In this document: in pieces, positions 43,761-55,600 of the stretch
Layout of the letters: the number at the start of each line of letters is the position of its first letter
Numbering within the stretch: the first letter of the stretch is position 1
Source of the DNA: Telmatactis stephensoni
Taxonomy: Eukaryota > Cnidaria > Anthozoa > Actiniaria > Isophelliidae
Reading direction: 5' to 3'
NCBI GenBank assembly: GCA_029948255.1
Contig: JALIZF010001766.1
Coordinates: forward strand, 124,001 to 188,000
DNA length: 64,000 nt
Translations under genes and position numbers: made by a program
Notes under the pieces: model-generated
What the model saw: the letters and a program-made list of their open reading frames with translations, nothing else
Database searches by the model: none
Told to the model about the DNA's origin: nothing

Positions 43761-44002
43761 TAATCCCATTCTAAGGACTTTATGTTAAAAACACAATTTT
43801 AAAGTTTGGAGTTCTCAAACACTTTAAAAAAACTTAAGCCTGGATAGACATCACACTCTTTTGTGACTTCTACCCAGGCAAAAATTTATTCATTCCGACT
43901 TCAGACTCTGCTGGACTTTTTTTCACCTTTACATACAAAAAACAAATTTTCAACATTTTCATTACTTTTATTTATATTTATGTTGTCACCAATTAGCACC
44001 TA

Positions 44003-45075
44003 TAACAAAAATGCTTCTTTCTCTGTGGTTTGATAAGTCATACCGAAATGAGGCATTCTATGTAGGTAACCAAACAGATACAGTGAATGAAAGATTGGCT
44101 TCAATTCATCCCCCCCCCCCATTGCATCACAAGGGCTCCTAGCTAGACCTTTGTCAGAATTGTCCCATTTCAAAGCAACTGAACTGAAGGCCTTTTTACT
44201 TTTTTTATGGTGCAGCCTGCATGTGGAACGTTCTACCAAATGAGTATTTTCAACATTTTCTATTACTTGTTGAAGGAACATACATCTTACTTCAGGATTC
44301 CATTTCACTGGCAGACCTGAATAAGGCTGCTAGTCTTTTTAAACATTTTTGCATGAATGTAGGGGCCTAATATATGGAGTGAGAGATATGAAACGTCTAA
44401 TATTCATCTGCTTCTTCATTTGGTTCAAAAAGTAAAGGACCTTGGACTGCTGTGGTCCAACTCATGCTTTTATTTCGAAGATTTCAATGGTGAACTAAGA
44501 CATTTGTTTCATGGAACACAAAACGTTGATGTGCAAGTGACACTTGCAGTATGTATACAGCAGAAGATTCCAGAGATTGAAATGTCACTAGCCTATGGTT
44601 CAAGTGCTTTAAACTTTTATGAACATCTTACTGGAAGGAAGCCCTGCAATCAAAACAAAAGTTTCATTTCAGATGGAATTTACAGTATTGGTAAATTAAA
44701 TAACTTCAAAACTACTGGAAGTGAAACAGCAGCCATAGAAAAGGTGCTAGGAGGACATTTTTCAAAGTGTTTAAAATTTACAAGACTTGAGTTGAGGGGA
44801 GATATAATACAATGTACTGATTATAAAAGAGTTAGAAGACATAATTCACATACAGTACGTACAATTCCGTGTCAGAGAAAGAGATAGTTATGGTTACTTA
44901 AAGTGCTATGCTAAAGTTTATAGAAGGTAAAGACACTTGTGTATATGTAAAACTCCTCATTATCTAGCACTTGTGAATCATCATCAACAATCTGAAGTTA
45001 AGCTGGCACAGGATGATGTGACCGAAGCTACACTTCCTCATATAATACCAGTCCACAAAGAAGCAGCAGAGCTCT
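44003..45075 (+). pseudogene. Inverted partial duplicate of the tnp2-like transposase
   Basis: Plus sequence matches the complement of 46386-47457 at an estimated 95 per cent or better. It encodes [40 protein letters not shown] and [20 protein letters not shown]. Small indels break the frame near 44120, 44200, 44365 and 44870. It begins and ends inside the transposase exon, so it is a truncated copy in inverted orientation 1.3 kb from its source. Confidence 0.92.
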
Positions 45076-45077
45076 CT

Positions 45078-45545
45078 GTACTGTGATATAAACATGCTGG
45101 AAGATATAGAGCAAGAGAAAAGCAAGTTTAGAAACACCTTAGCTAAAGTATATAAGACACATTAATAAAGTTATTTTGTTCATTCTCATATTGGATGCAT
45201 TAAAATCAATAGCATTGGAAGATGTACTGGCCAAACAATAACATTTTATAAATAATTATAGAATATTTGAGATATAATGCACGCACTGATTGGCTGGCAA
45301 CCATGTTTATATGAGAGGACAGAGACATGGTTCACACAAAAACATCGAAAATATTTTATAAAAGCAATATAAAACGACCACCTATGTCTCTGTACTGTGA
45401 TATAAACAGTACTCTGGAAGATGGAGAGCACTCGAAAAGCTATGCCTGGTGTTTCTAAACTTGCTTTTCTCTTGCTCTATATCTTCCATCATGTTTACAT
45501 CACAGTACAGAGACATGCGCATGCGTTTTATATTCCTTAATTACA
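45078..45545. mobile_element. Non-autonomous repeat, copy B with flanking inverted part
   Basis: 45240-45545 is the second copy of the repeat at 14888-15180. A partial inverted piece of it (ACTGTGATATAAACATGCTG...GAAAAGCAAGTTTAGAAACA) lies at 45078-45140, so the whole forms a loose hairpin. Non-coding. Confidence 0.75.
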
Positions 45546-46282
45546 CAGCCACAGAAATACATTAAATTTAGGGGAGATATTGTTATCTCTGTATCTTGGA
45601 AGGAGCATAGCCATGTAAAACAATAGCTATGCTTGCATGTACAAAATGCAATAATTTGTATCTGTAGCCATCTTGGTATTAGTGAAATAAAACAAACACA
45701 ATGATATTTTCACTTCATAAACAAATAACAAGGGCATTTCAAAATCTACCTGCCTTAATTGCTCTTCTATTGAGCAAAATTTTTCATTTCGAGCCTGAAG
45801 TGACTTATGGGGGGAGGAGGGGTCAGATCCAGGATTTTGCAAAGGGGAGTCCCATATAGGCTGCTTGAGAGATGACATCACATCCAAGATGGCAGCCTCT
45901 TAACAATGGAATCTGATGATGTGATATTGATAGAAGGCTATAGAAAAAACAAGTAAGTATGGCAGTAAGGGGGTGTCCAGTGCACCTATTGACACCCCTT
46001 GGATCACCCCTGATGTGTGCTTCCTGTGGGCATGCATGCTCTGTTAACATTTATCAGCAGTCTCCCCATTTTAGGTGAGAAAGTTGAGTTGATGACTATA
46101 TAGAAATATACAAATATTTGTAAATATAAATAAGATGACCTGCACAGCTACAACACATATCACTCTTCTGTAATCTTGTAACTGCCATGATTTTAATCAA
46201 AACTTTTCGTCAATTTAATTAAATTAACAAAAAATTAGTACTAGATCAAGGCCAAAATAACGAAAGGATATTTGATAAGCAT
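45546..46282. other. No gene seen; downstream flank of the transposase
   Basis: Sequence beyond the transposase stop codon towards the inverted duplicate. It contains no supported frame and may hold the transposase 3' untranslated region. Confidence 0.5.
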
Positions 46283-49200
46283 TTAATCTTTCTCGAATCT
46301 GTTTGGAAAATGACATACAAAATTCACTTCACTATGGCATGTTATACTGATACACAACTTGACTATATCTGAAACCTCCACTGCCATGAGCTCTGCTGCT
46401 TCTTTGTGGACTGGTATTATATGAGGAAGTGTAGCTTCGGTCACATCATCCTGTGCCAGCTTAACTTCAGATTGTTGATGACGATTCACAAGTGCTAGAT
46501 AATGAGGAGTTTTACATACACAAGTGTCTTTACAAAAAACTGGGTTTGGGCACCTTCTATAAACTTTAGCATAGCACTTTACGTAACCATAACTATCTCT
46601 TTCTCTGACACGGAATTGTACTGTATGTGAATTACGTCTACTAACTCTTTTATAATCAGTACATTGTATTATATCTCCCCTCACCTCAAGTCTTGTAAAT
46701 TTTAAACACTTTGAAAAATGTCCTCCTAGCACCTTTTCTATGGCTGCTGTTTCACTTCCAGTAGTTTTGAAGTTATTTAATTTACCAATACTGTAAATTC
46801 CATCTGAAATGAAACCTTTGTTTTGATTGCAGGGCTTCCTTCCAGTAAGATGTTCATAAAAGTTTAAAGCACTTGAACCATAGGCTAGTGACATTTCAAT
46901 CTCTGGAATCTTCTGCTGTATACATACTGCAAGTGTCACTTGCATATCAACTTTTTGTGTTCCATGAAACAAATGTCTTAGCTCGCCATTGAAATCTTTG
47001 AAATAAAAGCATGAGTTGGACCACAGCGGTCCAAGGTCCTTTACTTTTTGAACCAAATGAAGAAGCAGATGGATATTAGATGTTTCATATCTCTCTCCAT
47101 ATAAGGCCCCTACATTCATGCAAAAATGTTTAAAAAGACTAGCAGCCTTATTCAGGTCTGCCAGTGAAATGGAATCCTGAAGTAAGATGTATGTTCCTTC
47201 AACAAGTAATAGAAAATGTTGAAAATACTCATTTGGTAGAACGTTCCACATGCAGGCTGCACCATAAAAAAGTAAAAAGGCCTTCAGTTCAGTTGCTTTG
47301 AAATGGGACAATTCTGACAAAGGTCTAGGAGCCCTTGTGATGCAATGGGGGGGATGAATTGAAGCCAATCTTTCATTCACTGTATCTGTTTGGTTACCTA
47401 CATAGAATGCCTCATTTCGGTATGACTTATCAAACCACAGAGAAAGAAGCATTTTTGTTACTCCCAGTAAAATACAGTGCATGTAATCAATTGAAACACC
47501 TTTGATGATGTCATAGCAAGGTACAAACATGAACCAAGTGGACCCTTTCACACCATTCACGGGAGTTTCATTTCCCTCAAGTAAGAGTTTGTCTGCTGCT
47601 TCTGCATGCTTTAAGGTTTCATCATGAGATCTTTCTAAGTGAAAACCAGTTGCCATATTTGTGTAGTTAAATGGATAAGCATGAGTTGATCCACGTTCAC
47701 TTGTCTTGACAGTCTTTCCAGGATGCAAACAAAAGGGACAGCCAAACCATCCATTAAACTGGATAAGTTCTTGAAATAGACATCTTGCGGGTGAATCAAA
47801 AACTCCATTTAGTAAAAGGGCTCTTACAGTTAATTCTTCACAATCTTGATTTTCTGTCTTAACAGTTGTTCCTATCAATAAAACAGTATCAATTAAGGCC
47901 ATTAATTTACATAGTACAACTTTTGCCTACAAATGCTGCAATCAACCCTATAACTGTTGTGTGCAATAAGAACAAAAGGTTGTCATTAAACCTTGCATGT
48001 GCCATGTAAATTAATTGTCTGTGCAATTTGAGGGTTACAAGTTTATCAGTTTTGTAGCTGTTGAGTGTTTTACCCTCTGTAAATAAAGTCCTATTATCAA
48101 TTATTATTTGGGGTTTCAACCCAGCACCTAAATTTTATCTAAATTGGTGAAGGGTATGATGCCGAAAGATGAGAGTGACTCTTGGTTTTAATTGACAACA
48201 GATTATTGTCTTATCATGAAGTTTGTTAGCATTACTCTGAATAGAATTGATCTAGCTAGTGTATAAAACTAAATTGTCATAAATCAAAGTTGACAAAACA
48301 TTTTGCTAAAATCATGATAGAAGAGTGGTGTTGTAGCTGTGGTCATCTTAATAGGCCAGTTCACGGTTACGGGCTTTTCAATGTCAACCACGATTTCAGT
48401 ACCCGGTCAACTCACCTCTAAGTCAACTCGCCTCTAAAAAAGTCAACTCACCTCTTGCATATAAGTGTACTCGCCTCCTATGAAAAATATCGTCGTGTTT
48501 GTTATTCTTTTTCTTTTCTACATCCTACATAAACTTATCTATATTACCACAGTTCTTTTCTTTTCTTCTCTTTTCTTCTCTTCTCTTCTCTTCTCTTCTC
48601 TTCTCTTCTCTTCTCTTCTCTTCTCTTCTCTTCTCTTCTCTTCTCTTCTCTTCTCTTCTCTTCTCTTCTCTTCTCTTCTCTTCTCTTCTCTTCTCTTCTC
48701 TTCTCTTCTCTTCTCTTCTCTTCTCTTCTCTTCTCTTCTCTTCTCTTCTCTTCTCTTCTCTTCTCTTCTCTTCTCTTCTCTTCTCTTCTCTTCTCTTCTC
48801 TTCTCTTCTCTTCTCTTCTCTTCTCTTCTCTTCTCTTCTCTTCTCTTCTCTTCTCTTCTCTTCTCTTCTCTTCTCTTCTCTTCTCTTCTCTTCTCTTCTC
48901 TTTTCTTTTCTTTTCTTTTCTTTTCTTTTCTTTTTTGCTTTGGAAAAAGTTCCCTGGCGAAAACAGATTAAAAATGAAAGTTTGAACATGCAGGCCTGGG
49001 ACTCTGAGTTGTTTTTTGCCGTTCGCTTGTTAGTCCATTCTGATGGACTGAAATCTAAGACTGAAGTCTAAAATCCCTCTGTATATTCTAAATGTAATCC
49101 TAATTAAACTCATCGACTTTACTACATTTACTATTTTAATATTTGCTCTATAGTAGTTTTCTTGGGGAAAACAGACTGAAAATCAAAGATTGGACCTCAT

Positions 49201-52200
49201 CAGTTAATCGCTCCATTTAATGTTACAGTTTGCCATTTGCTTTGACAGTTCAGATGGACTGAAATCTGTCCAAAAAACCTGTGTACATGTATATTCTTAT
49301 TGTAATTCTAATCAAACTCATTGACTTTACTAAATTTTACTATTTTTGCTGTATAGTAGTTTTCTTGACAAAAACAGACTGAAAATCAAAGTTTGAACCT
49401 CGTCAGTTAATCGCTCCAGTTGACGAAAGAGATTTGCACGATTTAGTGCTGTTACAGTTTGCCATTCAGTTTGACAGTTCAGATGGAAGGTATTTTCTTT
49501 GTTTGTCTACGCCTCCCTGATTAATTCGTGTGCATTCCTTGCCTTTTCACGAGCTGTTACCAAAACAACAAAGAATATATTACGCACAATTGAGGCTGAC
49601 ATTGAGTAAGTTGTAGCCGTGACATGGTCTATTACTGGCCATACTCCTCACCATATATTATATAAAATAAAGGTACAAGGAATGTACTTTTAAACATTTT
49701 TAGGTCTTACAACTTACCATCATAAAATAGATCTTTGAGACATTCCGCAAATGGCTTCATAAATATTTTAAAAACTGGCTTCTCATAGCCAAACCATAGC
49801 CCTGCAAAAATTCTATATTTCCTCTTGAATCTGAAGCAAAAAATTAATTCAAATACTTAATGCTTAATAATAATTATCTTAAGTTAAGGATTGCTGTATT
49901 GACTCGCAAACAAAATAATCAAGGTGTTAAATTCATTATCATGTCAAAGAATAAAGCAATAACAAAGTACACTTTTTCCCCTAAGCAAGGAGAAAATATT
50001 TTCTAAATCCTTGTTAATTGTATTCATCCTTGAAACTTTGCAGGTAGCAGGCAAAATCTCCTAAATATGGGCATACAGGGGAGGCTCTTTGGCACGATTC
50101 ACAAAGAATACATATGAAAACCCCATATCACAGAATACCAGTTTGGATTTTGGTGAATCACACAAAAAAACTATGTAAATGCCATGTTTCTCACAAATTT
50201 GTGAAACGATTCCCTTACAGATATATTTATCAACTAGAGTGAACAATGTCGTATGTGGAGATATATTTTATAACCACAATCCCTATATCTCTGACGCCCA
50301 CAGGAAGTCGGTATATCTTTCAACTTGACACTTCGTGTCTACTTCAGAGATTCCCAAATTACTCTCATACACACGCATGCAGGTGATAGCATAGTGTGGT
50401 ACTGGCTTTATAAAAGGTTACTTAGCCAGTAACCACAAAAATGTTTTAAAGCTGGAGCTGATCCTTGCTTGTTTGCCTCTCAAAATGTACTTATTATTCT
50501 AATCCAACCTTGATTGGCTCAATTAAGTTAACAAATGACTATTTTGTATTAAGTTACTGTACATAATAAAATATGCATACCTTAGTAGTGGATGCAATTC
50601 ATTGACAATAAGATACACAGGCCACACACTAAATGTGGAAGATCGAAACAAGGAGACACCATCTGTGTTGATTTGTAGGGAGATATGAAGCTCTTTGGAT
50701 TTATTTTGTTTCTTTGTGCCTCTAAAGAAGTGATCTGTCTCAAAGTGATTTTTATACAGATCCCCATCCATAACATCTTCAATGTTATTAGCACAATGTT
50801 TTCTTCTTCTCTGGCGATAGCTCAGGATGCTCTCATAGAATTTTCTTTCTGAAAAAAATACACTTTCTCTAAATATTACACTATTTAGAACTTATTAAAT
50901 CTTTTTATGGTTATAGTGCTTGTGCTCTACTTATATTGTGATATTTAAACAATAACTTCTAAAAACCTGATCATTGAAACTATTAAAACATGAATTTATA
51001 TTGAATGAAATTGTTATAAATGTTAATTATCAATATTCTCTATCCAATAGGCAGTTAAACCCCATGGGTCTCCAAGTATGTCAAATGGAACTCACAATTA
51101 AATGTCTTTCCTCATTTTCTATTTTTTCAGCAAATATATTACTAACCTTTGAACAAATTTTGCAATTGGTACAGTATCGGCAGCACAACAAAATACATAA
51201 TCTCATCTTTTCCAACCAAACGTCTATGACAATTAGGGCAAATTTTGGGCTTCCCAGATAAGACTTGCAGTTCTTGTGGTTGCAATAATAGTGAAACTCT
51301 ATTGGTGCTTTCAGCTTTCTGAAGAACTTATGAAACAAATCCACACTTTTTTGACACAAATTGGGTGAGATGCAGTGTAGTTCCAATAGAACAAGCAAGT
51401 CTGCTAGTGCTGCCCCAGTTAAACCATGCCTCATTACGAAGGTAATAATTAATAGCATGCTTGTAGCTACTGTCAATCTTGCACCAGGGTAAAGAGGCTT
51501 GTTTTCTTATTTTCATCATCAGGAATACCTGTAATTAGAAGAGCATTTGAAAAAATTGAAGAGAAATGACTCATTGAATCCATATTGTATAAAATAATAT
51601 TGAATATCTAACACTTAAGTTATAGACAGTAATTGTGTGGTTGTGATATGATGCTTCTATTTAAACTAGAATACATAGATTACTTATACTATTCAAGCAA
51701 CACAGGAAACCCAAGAAACATGACAATTAAAAATTCTTACTTATAGAGACGCATACAGAGGAGGTTAAAGCAAACACTAGATTGAATAGAACCAAAGTGA
51801 ATATCAGATTGAGGGGAACAAGAGTTTTCTTATAATTATTGATTTTTGGCAAGATTTGTTTTGTTTTAAATCTTCGTCACGTGACACAGAAAACCATCAA
51901 TTCAACCCCGGGCATCCAAACGGCACTGCGAAAAACACTCATAAACAACTAATTACTTGCATAAAATTAAATAAAGAAAAGTTTACCTGTTTTATCGTTT
52001 TCGTCTCCTGATTCCTCCTCCTCTTCTACCTCATTTTCTTCCTCGTCATCTGCAAAGCTGTCATACAATTGGTGGAGTTCTGAAATAGCAGGGTCTTCAA
52101 GTAATTCCCCTTCAGTTGTAGGCACCTCGACATCGTTGACACAACCAGTCGTTTCTTGAGATGCTACAGGTGTTATATCTTGATCTGTTTCCTCAAAGAA

Positions 52201-52416
52201 AGAGCTGATTTCTTCTTCGACATTTTCCTCTGACAAAGAACAGCAATCGAACTCATACTGAGTTGCACTAGGTAAAAGCACGTCTTGCTGTCGTCTCCAC
52301 TGAGAAACCTTTGGAATTTTAACACCTCGATCCGCTAGGTATCTCAAATATGGACCTCTCTTGTTTGAGCTTCTTGATCGATCTTCCTCTTCACACATTT
52401 TGTAGTTCTCTTTCAC
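46283..52416 (-). CDS. tnp2-like (EnSpm/CACTA) transposase, five exons
   Basis: Exons, minus: 51987-52416 ([20 protein letters not shown]..., acidic), 51147-51528 ([20 protein letters not shown], then [10 protein letters not shown] and [10 protein letters not shown] zinc pair), 50581-50848 ([40 protein letters not shown]), 49718-49830 ([19 protein letters not shown]), 46283-47871 ([53 protein letters not shown]). Introns are GT-AG with matching phase, about 925 residues in all. NTDGV and FDSPAR are the likely first catalytic Asp sites of the DDE nuclease; the second half resembles the DUF4218 region. It would cut and paste the element. Two one-base deficits in exon 2 (A run near 51507, G run near 51255) break the frame as given; all else is open. 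Confidence 0.8.
47872..48552. other. Transposase intron, part near exon 5
   Basis: No coding content seen. The minus reading continues past exon 5 as [10 protein letters not shown], but a good acceptor (TTGATAG) with correct phase places the exon limit at 47871. Confidence 0.5.
48553..48950. repeat. (TTCTC)n pentanucleotide array
   Basis: About 70 near-perfect TTCTC units ending in TTTTC variants, within the transposase intron. Fully pyrimidine on plus. Open frames on both strands (Ser-Leu-Leu-Phe or Arg-Glu-Glu-Lys) are artefacts of the array. Confidence 0.98.
48954..49450 (+). repeat. Tandem repeat, about 207-bp unit, 2.4 copies
   Basis: GAAAACAGA-TGAAAATCAAAGTTTG recurs at about 48957, 49164 and 49372. 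CTGATGGACTGAAATCT, TAATTAAACTCATCGACTTT and GTAGTTTTCTTG are shared in order. Non-coding, in the transposase intron. Confidence 0.8.
50050..50436 (-). mobile_element. GTGGTTACTGGC-family repeat, third copy
   Basis: Ends GCCAGTAACCAC at 50436 and contains ACACGCATGCAGGTGATAGC, CTTGACACTTCGTGTCTACT and ATATTTTATAACCACAATCC, shared with 34490-34600 and 36285-36400. Its minus coding-like frames ([22 protein letters not shown]) contain stops. It lies in a transposase intron. Confidence 0.7.
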
Positions 52417-52686
52417 TCAATCCCACACTAACTCCCACGACGACGACTAACGACAGAATTTCAAACACACCAGTGGCCCTCGATCCCATGCAAACATTCT
52501 AAATATGGACTTGGAAACCTTTTGCAAGCCTCAAAAAGGCGCCAAATATTGAGCGCGTGACCGCAAATTTCCAAATAAGGGAGGGCAGATAGAAAAAGGC
52601 GCCAAAATTGTTCACTTGAGCGGTGGTTTTGAAGAAGTTGTTGCTCATTTACGGGGTTCATTTCGTTTGCTTTTTTTTCCATACCA
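52417..52686. promoter_or_regulatory. Divergent promoter between transposase and BEN gene
   Basis: 270 bp lie between the transposase start (minus) and the first BEN-gene ATG at 52687 (plus). GGCGCCAAATATTGAGCGCG and a second GGCGCCAAAATTG are E2F-like (TTTGGCGCC) motifs, one on each side. No TATA box seen. Use as a shared promoter is inference. Confidence 0.45.
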
Positions 52687-55600
52687 ATGAAGAGGGCGAG
52701 AAAACCGCCAACTCCCGCCGACACTGGTAAGTTAATTCTTTTTATTGGAGATTTTATGGAATCTTTTTTTGACGTAGCAAAATCACGCGAGCTCTTTGCT
52801 GGCCGTCAAACTTTGTATAAAGAAAGCCATGGACATATTTGAGTCTTTTTTGATGAAACAACACAGAAAAACCGAAAAAAATTCATCAAACATTATTTTT
52901 CTTCTCCTTGCAAAGAAACAAAGAAGATCGCTTAGTTTAAGTGAGTGAAAGTGACAAAATTGGAGACATACAATCATGGTTTTTTAGTCAAAAGAAGTTA
53001 AGCTTAAACTGCACGAAGCAAATTAAAATCATTTCGCACTCCAACTCTTTCACACAATTTTGTTCTCCATTTAACTGAAAATCTCAGATATAATCAACGA
53101 AAGAACTTCGAATGAAGGGTTTTCAATGGAATCAAAGAGCTAACTTGCTGTGAAATTAATTTCTCTTGGAGTTTTGACATATTTTTAGCAGAGATTCAAC
53201 GGCAAAGTCCTTCGTAAAACTTCTTGGCGATGAAGATGAAAAATTGTTTTTCTTAACTTTCAGATAGTCCTGACTTCTCTGCTTTTATCCATAAATTAAG
53301 GTTAGTTTTTGCTACAAAAGAAATAAAGAATCAAACCCAGAGTTCGGTGGTTTATATTTTTGAACAAAAACTCCGAACTTTACAAATACAAACACGCTCT
53401 ATTTTGCAACCAACTCTGATCCCTCTTTGATGGCCAGCTTCTTTTTCGGCAGCTCGTGCGACCGGAACTACGTCATGATAAAAACTCCCATACACAATTT
53501 TCTATAAGCTATTTTAAAAAAACGGTGTTTTTTTTGTTTGTTTGTTTGTTTTCTTCATTTTTCAAACCTTGACCGGGCAAGCAGAGCTAACCTTTCATTG
53601 CTTTCTAGCTTTATCTTTGAGCCAATTAATCTATATATTTTATTTCATTTCAGAGTATGCTCTTGTACAGTTTGTGGAAGACATGGAATACAGCATTTTA
53701 CCATCCAACAAAGTAGAGTCGAGTGAGCATGGGGGCTATAAGGCTCCTTACGGCCCTCATAATGATTTATATAAATGTATTGTTCAAAGAAAATCAGGTA
53801 TATGAGTGATGAATGATTATATTATCTAATTTATTCCACATTTTTGTATACAGTATTTACGTTTTTTCTCAACTAACTTGCAGAGAGTAAAGACACAGTA
53901 ATAAAGCTGCTTTACGACTTAGAAAACATTTACAAAGGTGGAGTGCGCGATGGCAGCAAACACAGTGCTAAGAAAAAGAAGATTCATGAACAGAAAGAGA
54001 ATGATGAAGATGCAAGAAAAAAAGAGGAGCAACTGAAGAAAAAAGAACAACAGCAGAAAGAGAATGCCCTTACAAAAACAACTGTACGCAAAGTATACTT
54101 TTTGTATATGATAAGTATACTAGAAGCCCTGAAAAGGTGAGAATAATGGTCTGTCTGTTGTATACTTTTCGTATACTGCACATATCAAACTTGAGAAATG
54201 TGCAATCGATGCTGTATACTTTTTGTATACGTCTGTATCTGATGTATACTAATAGTATAGCATTAAATTTTCCAAAATTCTAAAATGTATGTGTTGTATA
54301 CTTTTAGTATATATCAAAAGGTGTAGTATATAAATTTTATAAAATTCAGTTTGTCAGCATTTGTGTCATTACCAAAACTGGGCCCTCACTCATAGCAATG
54401 TATACATTTAGTATACACAAAGCATACATCAAAATATACATCAACCCCATTATGTATATTTGATGTATACATCAACATGAAAGGCAAATAGCAATGCTTA
54501 AATTACACTTCTTTGGATGTAAACATTATGTATATACATTTGGAACCAGCAAAGTGCTGATTGAGCAGTAGACTTTCAATATTTTCCTCTTCTAAAATTT
54601 CCATGGCCTCACCTACAAAATAGAAGTTTTCTCAAGACAATTGTTTACTAGGAAAACCTGAAAAGGTTTTTGGGGTTCCTGTGGGTGCACCCTGTTCATA
54701 TTGGTCAGCGGTTTCACGTTTAAGGCGGTAAATCGTGGCGAGTTTGCACAACATTTTACTTGCAGAGCAAACAGAGGCTGCTAAATTAGCTCTTTTTCCT
54801 GACTTTATGAGAGAAAAATGTTTGAAAATGAAGGTAAGCAAACAGTTTAAAAGATTTTTAATTTAATACAAGTGATATTGCCATATATCTGACGTGTTTA
54901 TTTCTGTTGGGCTTGTTTCTGCTGTTTGAGCAGCTGTCACTTGACTCTTTGGACATTTTATGATTCAAAGTCACTGTGTTCGAGCTTTTATCTTTCTTTG
55001 AATTATATTGTTACAGCTATAATTTTGTTTGCAGGAAACCAAATGTAGTGTCTAAGAAAGCTTTGAACAAAATGAAATCTCTATTCTGAAACAAAAGCTT
55101 TGACAGGTAGTGCAGTTTTTGCGTAAAAGTTTGTGATTTGTAAGGTAAGCTTCTTGTTATTCAAATTAATCTTATATATTATTCTAGTGTACTGTTTCCA
55201 ACCTCATTAAACAGAATTTAACTTTCATTTGTTTCATATTTTGAAGTCATTAAATAATTAAGACCATATATCAACTGCAGAGTACATCACTGATGTAAAA
55301 ATTTTGAGTTAAAAATAGAGGCACTAGCATTGCATGCTGATCTCTAGCACTTCTCGCCTATAAATAAATGTTTTCTGAAATATCGATTTATTTATAGAAC
55401 AAAATGTTTTGCAGAATAGTTTCCGGCTATTTTATGACAATCACAAGCAGTGCCAAACTCATTTTCCTTGAAAAGTTTGTCTATTCTAGCTTCTCCACTT
55501 ACTCGACTATATACTAAAAGTAATCAAGTTTGTTAGATTAGTATACAAAAAGTATATGTATGCTTCCAAATCACCAAGGAAAAGAAAGGTATACTAAAAG

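Noticed and set aside
48465..49071. Frames of Phe/Ser/Leu and Arg/Glu/Lys repeats as membrane or charged proteins
   Set aside because: Pure (TTCTC)n translation; the array lies inside an intron.
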